Part shown: positions 60,433 to 64,000 of the stretch, piece after piece
Position numbering within the stretch: the first letter of the stretch is position 1
How the letters are laid out: the number at the start of each line of letters is the position of its first letter
Assembly: GCA_963754535.1 (NCBI GenBank)
Contig: CAVWGG010000027.1
Coordinates: 1-64,000, forward strand
Source of the DNA: RPQJ01 sp963754535
GTDB taxonomy: Bacteria > Pseudomonadota > Gammaproteobacteria > Steroidobacterales > Steroidobacteraceae
Length of the DNA stretch: 64,000 nucleotides
Direction of reading: 5' to 3'
The notes under the pieces: generated by a model
Seen by the model: the letters and a program-made list of their open reading frames with translations, nothing else
Database searches by the model: none
What the model was told of the DNA's origin: nothing
Program-made: the position numbers and the translations under genes

Positions 60433-62451
60433 CTATTGCGCCGGGTTATTCGCCTGCAGGAACGCTTCGAGGCGACTCAGCCAATCGCTGAAATTGTCCT
60501 GGTTCTCGAACCCATGGCCTTCGCCGGGGTAGCTCACGAACTCGTGTGGCTTGCCGGCCTTGACCAGGGCGTCGCGGTACAGCGTCGACTGCTTGTAGAG
60601 CACTTGCTTGTCGGCATCGCCATGGGCGAACAGCACTGGACGCGTCAGGCGCCTGGCCTGCCCGAGCGGCGAAATCGAATCGAGTTCGAACCCCTCTTCG
60701 CCTCGCACCGTCTGCTGCCATTCGCCGCGTTCTGCACCGCTCAGCTGGTACGACACGTACTTGAGCTGTCGCGCGACGTCGGTCACGCCTGCGAAGCTGG
60801 CGGCGCACCGGTATTTCTCAGGATTGCGAGTGACGCCCCACAGCGCCGCATAGCCGCCGTAGGAACTGCCGTAGATGCAGACCCGCTTCGGATCGACGAG
60901 GCCGCGCTGCACCAGCCAGTCGACGCCATCGTCGAGGTCGTCCTGCATCGCGCGACCCCACTGCCCTGCGCCCCTGGCGGCAAACTCGGTGCCGTAGCCG
61001 GACGATCCGCGGTAATTCGGCTGCAGCACGACGTAGCCACGGTTGGCGAGGAATTGCACCTCGGGATCGTAGCCCAGCAGGTCGCGGACATCGTAGGGCC
61101 CGCCGTGCGGCATCACGATCAGCGGCAGCCCGCGCGCCACGCGTCCCTTGGGCAGCGTCAGGAACGCAGGAATCTCGAGACCGTCACGCGCCGTATATCG
61201 CGTGTACCCGGTCGCGGCGAGCTGCGCCGGATCGAGCTGCCCGTTGATGCGTGCGACCCGCTGCAGGATGTCCGCGGCCGGTGCGAAGATGTAGTACGAG
61301 CCGGGGTCGTTGGCGCCACCGACCCAGACGATGAAGCGCTCTCGCGACTCGTCGCGGGAGACGAACAAGACGGACATTCCTGGGAAGCGGGCTTCAAGCT
61401 TTTCCTGGTTCGCGCGCATTGCCGGATCGAGCCAGACCACGCGCTCCCGTTCGTCAGTGTAGGCAACCGCCATCACCCGCTTGCCGTCACGGCTCAGTGA
61501 GTAATCGTCGATGTCGTTGACCGGATGTTCGTACACGACCTCGCCGAGCTGTTGCGCCGCATAGTTGTACCGATACAGCGCGAAGCGCCCGGTTTTCTGG
61601 TCCGAGAGCAGGTAGCCGTCGTCCGAGCCGCTCGCGAAGCCGAGCAGCAACAGGCCGGCCGAATCCTCCTCATAACTGGCGTGCCGCAGCTTGCGGAACG
61701 GCTCGTCGGCGCTCTTGCGATAGAGCATGAACCAGGACTTGCTCTGGAATCCGAGGCCCGCACGGACGACGCCGTCCGCGTCCGCGTACCACTCCCAGAC
61801 GTCGGTCTTCGGCTTGACCACTTCGGTGCGTTCGCCCGTCGCGAGCTCGTAGCGAAAGACGGTCGGATACTCGTCACGCGACTCCTGCATCGCAAGCAGC
61901 AACCACTGCCCCGCCGGGTCCACGTACAGCACGTCGTCGCCTTCGACGCCGCCGTACCTGTCACCGAGGACCTTCAATGTCTTCGACGCAATGTCGAACA
62001 CGAGCAGGCGCGTGACGTAGGTTTCCTCGCCATCGATCGACTTGGTCCAGCCGAGGCTGACCAGCACGCGATCCTCGCCTGCCCAGTCGAACCAGTCGAC
62101 CTGCGCATCGGGCGGCAATGGCAGGAGCACGGCCTTGCCGGTGGCCAGGCTGTGAATGACGACTCGCTCGCGCCGGTCGACGCTGGTTCGCGCCACGACC
62201 TGCCCACCCCGCGGCGACAGGCTGGGATCCCAGTAGTCTGGATCGCGGGCGAACACAGCCGCGGGAATGCGGGGTGGCGAGCTTTCCGCCGCTGTGACCG
62301 TGGTGGATTGCGCCTCGAGCGGACGTACGGCCGGTTGTGCCAGCGCGAAGCCACCGGCGCACAGCAGGGCCAGCAGCGCTGCAATCGATCGCAGCGGCAG
62401 CACGCTTGCTCGCTGCCGTGCTGGTTCAGCGGCTCTGCGTGGTTCGCTCAA
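60433..62451 (-). CDS. Exported S9-family prolyl oligopeptidase-like peptidase
   Basis: The 672-residue protein has an export signal (SIAALLALLCAGGFALAQ), an N-terminal beta-propeller region (about 60-400) and a C-terminal alpha/beta-hydrolase peptidase domain. The catalytic Ser is in YGSSYGGYAALWG, a likely Asp in LFAHGDADKQV and the His in SYPGEGHGFENQ. The start is TTG at 62451, overlapping the stop of the upstream phosphatase gene (TTGA); GTG at 62403 is the alternative and would leave a tighter signal peptide. Substrates are probably oligopeptides. Confidence 0.9.
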   Translation of the reverse strand: MSEPRRAAEPARQRASVLPLRSIAALLALLCAGGFALAQPAVRPLEAQSTTVTAAESSPPRIPAAVFARDPDYWDPSLSPRGGQVVARTSVDRRERVVIHSLATGKAVLLPLPPDAQVDWFDWAGEDRVLVSLGWTKSIDGEETYVTRLLVFDIASKTLKVLGDRYGGVEGDDVLYVDPAGQWLLLAMQESRDEYPTVFRYELATGERTEVVKPKTDVWEWYADADGVVRAGLGFQSKSWFMLYRKSADEPFRKLRHASYEEDSAGLLLLGFASGSDDGYLLSDQKTGRFALYRYNYAAQQLGEVVYEHPVNDIDDYSLSRDGKRVMAVAYTDERERVVWLDPAMRANQEKLEARFPGMSVLFVSRDESRERFIVWVGGANDPGSYYIFAPAADILQRVARINGQLDPAQLAATGYTRYTARDGLEIPAFLTLPKGRVARGLPLIVMPHGGPYDVRDLLGYDPEVQFLANRGYVVLQPNYRGSSGYGTEFAARGAGQWGRAMQDDLDDGVDWLVQRGLVDPKRVCIYGSSYGGYAALWGVTRNPEKYRCAASFAGVTDVARQLKYVSYQLSGAERGEWQQTVRGEEGFELDSISPLGQARRLTRPVLFAHGDADKQVLYKQSTLYRDALVKAGKPHEFVSYPGEGHGFENQDNFSDWLSRLEAFLQANNPAQ

Positions 62452-63304
62452 TGACCAGCTGCGACCGCCTGCAGTGCAGCCGCCTCCGCGCGACAGTCAC
62501 GGCCGGCTGGCGGGCCATGCTTGCGCGCCTTCTTCATTTCGACTTTCGCCGCTGCCATGTCGGCGAGGAATTCCTCGTCCTGGTGCAGTCGCTCGAACAC
62601 GGCCTGGCCGACGATGCGTCCGGCATCGACATCGCTCTGGCGATGCACCCGGCAGATCACGCGGCTCTGCCCGAACTCGTACCCACGGGCACGTGCGGCT
62701 GCAGCGCGATCTGGCACGAGTTCGGCCAGCACCTCGCCCCACACGTGGCCGAGTGACGCGTGGCCCGACGGGTACGAGGCGTTGCCGCGCAGCACCTTTT
62801 CGTCTTCGGGAACGCAGGTGGGATCGCCGGTCACTTCAAACGGGCGATCGCGCTGATACTTCTGCTTCGCCTTGGCCGTCGATTGCCCGGCGTCGATGAC
62901 AGTCCGCTGCAGCAGTGCATACATGCGCGGCGCGTTCGCTGCGGTCACGTCGATGCCGACCGCGCACGAAAACACGTTGGCAGCCGCGGGAAACTTGAGA
63001 TTGGCGTCGGTGGCCGCCAGTCGCCAGCGCGCGGTGCCTTGCAGCGCGCCAACTTGCGATAGACGGCCTCGTCGGCAGCGAACTCGGGCGATCCCGGTGC
63101 AGGCGGTGGCGGCAGCAGCGCGACGCTGTCGGGCCGCTCTTCGGGCGTCAGGTAGCCCGGGCCACGTGTCGCCGCGGAGGCTGACGTGCCTTCCCGCCGA
63201 CCAGCCGCCGACGTAACCACGTCGCGACAACCCGCAGACCAGGCCAGTACCCCGGCGAGTGCCAGCAGCATCAAGCCGCGAAGACAAGTGCATCTGGAGT
63301 TCAT
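62448..63304 (-). pseudogene. Class A acid phosphatase (PhoN-like, PAP2), frameshifted
   Basis: Two overlapping frames together encode a PAP2-superfamily acid phosphatase. The N-terminal part (from 63304) has a signal/lipobox (LMLLALAGVLAWSAGC) and ends in the family text EFAADEAVYRKLA. The frame then shifts at about 63044-63052 to LQGTARWRLAATDANLKFPA. The catalytic motifs lie in the second frame: KQKYQRDRPF, YPSGHASLGH and SRVICRVHRQSD. A one-base change in GC-rich sequence restores the gene, so either a recent mutation or an assembly error is possible. Confidence 0.8.
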
Positions 63305-63431
63305 GGCGCCAGTGTAACGGGCGGCGCCGCACGAATCTTCGACTCTCCACCTCAAATGCGCGTTTCCCGCCACGTCGCATTGCGCGAACGTCCATGCCGT
63401 TACCGATGAACCGCCAATCAGGGAGACGGCG

Positions 63432-64000
63432 ATGAGGAACGACGCATGGATGCAGCGGCTGGCCAGGCACAGCCGCGCGATCGGTATCGCACTGTTCGCA
63501 GCTTCGATCACGGCGATGTCCGGCGCTGGGGCTGCCGGCGAATCAGCGCTCCGTTGCCGACGCCGGCACGACGGGGGCGTACGCCGCCGCTGCGCTCGCT
63601 GGTGCCGCAGGAACCTCGGCCGCTGGACGTACGCCCACCGAGTTCGGCGTCTCGCACTCCGGTGCCGCAACCTATCGCATCCCCCTGTGGACACCGCCGG
63701 GCGTCGGCGAGGTCGGCCTCGATCTTGCGCTGGTCTACGCCAGTCGCGGCGGCAGCGGCTCGGTCGGCGTCGGTTGGTCGATCGCGGGGCTTTCGACGAT
63801 CGCACGCTGCAATCGCAGCTGGGCCCAGGACGGGGCCGCGGCCAGCGTCACCAATACGCTCGCCGACCGCTATCTGCCTCGACGGGCAACAACTCAAGCT
63901 CGTGAGCGGCTCGCACGGCATGGCCGGCGCCGTCTATGCCACCGAAGTCGAGACCTTCTCGCGGATCGTTGCGAACGGCGCGGCAGGCAATGGCCCCGTG
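63432..64000 (+). pseudogene. SpvB/RHS-type secreted protein, N-terminal part, two apparent frameshifts
   Basis: The frame starts at 63432 with a signal peptide (AIGIALFAASITAMSGAGAAG). After about 63560 the coding frame changes by one, giving PTEFGVSHSGAATYRIPLWT and GVGWSIAGLSTIARC, the N-terminal motif of SpvB-like toxin and RHS-associated proteins. At about 63874 one extra C shifts it again to CLDGQQLKLVSGSHGMAGAV and then EVETFSRIVANG, which runs open to the window end. The full gene is probably very long. Two indels in 440 bases suggest decay or sequence errors. Confidence 0.75.

Noticed and set aside
63305..63470. Upstream extension of the second phosphatase frame to 63470
   Set aside because: That stretch is intergenic and out of frame with the true signal peptide at 63304; it is a by-product of the frameshift.
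1..64000. CRISPR arrays, rRNA or tRNA genes
   Set aside because: No regularly spaced repeats and no recognisable tRNA or rRNA segments were seen on reading both strands.

Overview
The window is high-GC bacterial DNA carrying what looks like a near-complete photosynthesis gene cluster (PGC) of a purple, type-II reaction-centre phototroph, from bchJ at about 11.7 kb to crtD at about 59.7 kb. Housekeeping and accessory genes flank it. Gene order (crtEF-bchCXYZ-pufBALMC; bchFNBHLM-lhaA-puhABC-acsF-puhE), the tetraheme PufC and the neighbours (YbiT-type ABC-F, DUF3422, EmrAB-like pump) suggest a proteobacterium, most likely gamma- or beta-proteobacterial. I cannot name a genus from sequence reading alone.

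Left flank (1-11.7 kb): an IS481-family element whose transposase is broken by one in-frame stop, then a GNAT acetyltransferase, a Gfo/Idh/MocA oxidoreductase, an exported M20 peptidase, an NTF2-like protein, a MarR/EmrA/EmrB efflux unit, a YaiI-YbiT pair, SemiSWEET, RidA and a small membrane protein.

PGC: (i) bchE-bchJ, divergent from an exported alpha/beta hydrolase; (ii) bchG-(BCD transporter)-bchP plus two small unknown genes; (iii) the regulators aerR-ppsR; (iv) a ~15.9-kb forward operon bchFNBHLM-lhaA-puhABC-acsF-puhE-dxs, mostly with overlapping start/stop codons; (v) a reverse superoperon crtE-crtF-bchC-X-Y-Z-pufB-A-L-M-C-ispH that converges on dxs; (vi) crtC, crtB, a DUF3422 gene, bchO-bchD-bchI, crtI and crtD. 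Together these encode the Mg-branch of bacteriochlorophyll a synthesis from Mg chelatase onward, both the oxygen-dependent (AcsF) and oxygen-independent (BchE) cyclases, reaction centre plus LH1, assembly factors, and a CrtEBICDF carotenoid set expected to lead toward spirilloxanthin-type pigments. No LH2 (puc), pufQ, pufX, crtA, hemA or idi gene is seen.

Regulation is readable. TGT-N12-ACA palindromes of the PpsR/CrtJ type, or close variants, lie on recognisable -35/-10 elements in front of bchC, bchG and the divergent crtE/crtC pair, and between aerR and bchF. bchC and bchG share the same architecture: two sites 26 bp apart, one on the -35 and one on the -10, with the start codon almost at the expected transcription start. 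Three perfect hairpins fill the bchZ-pufB gap and another lies between pufA and pufL, probably shaping puf mRNA stability.

Right flank (59.7-64 kb): a VOC/SnoaL-like fusion protein, an S9 peptidase, a frameshifted class A acid phosphatase, and the start of a SpvB/RHS-type protein with two more apparent frameshifts.
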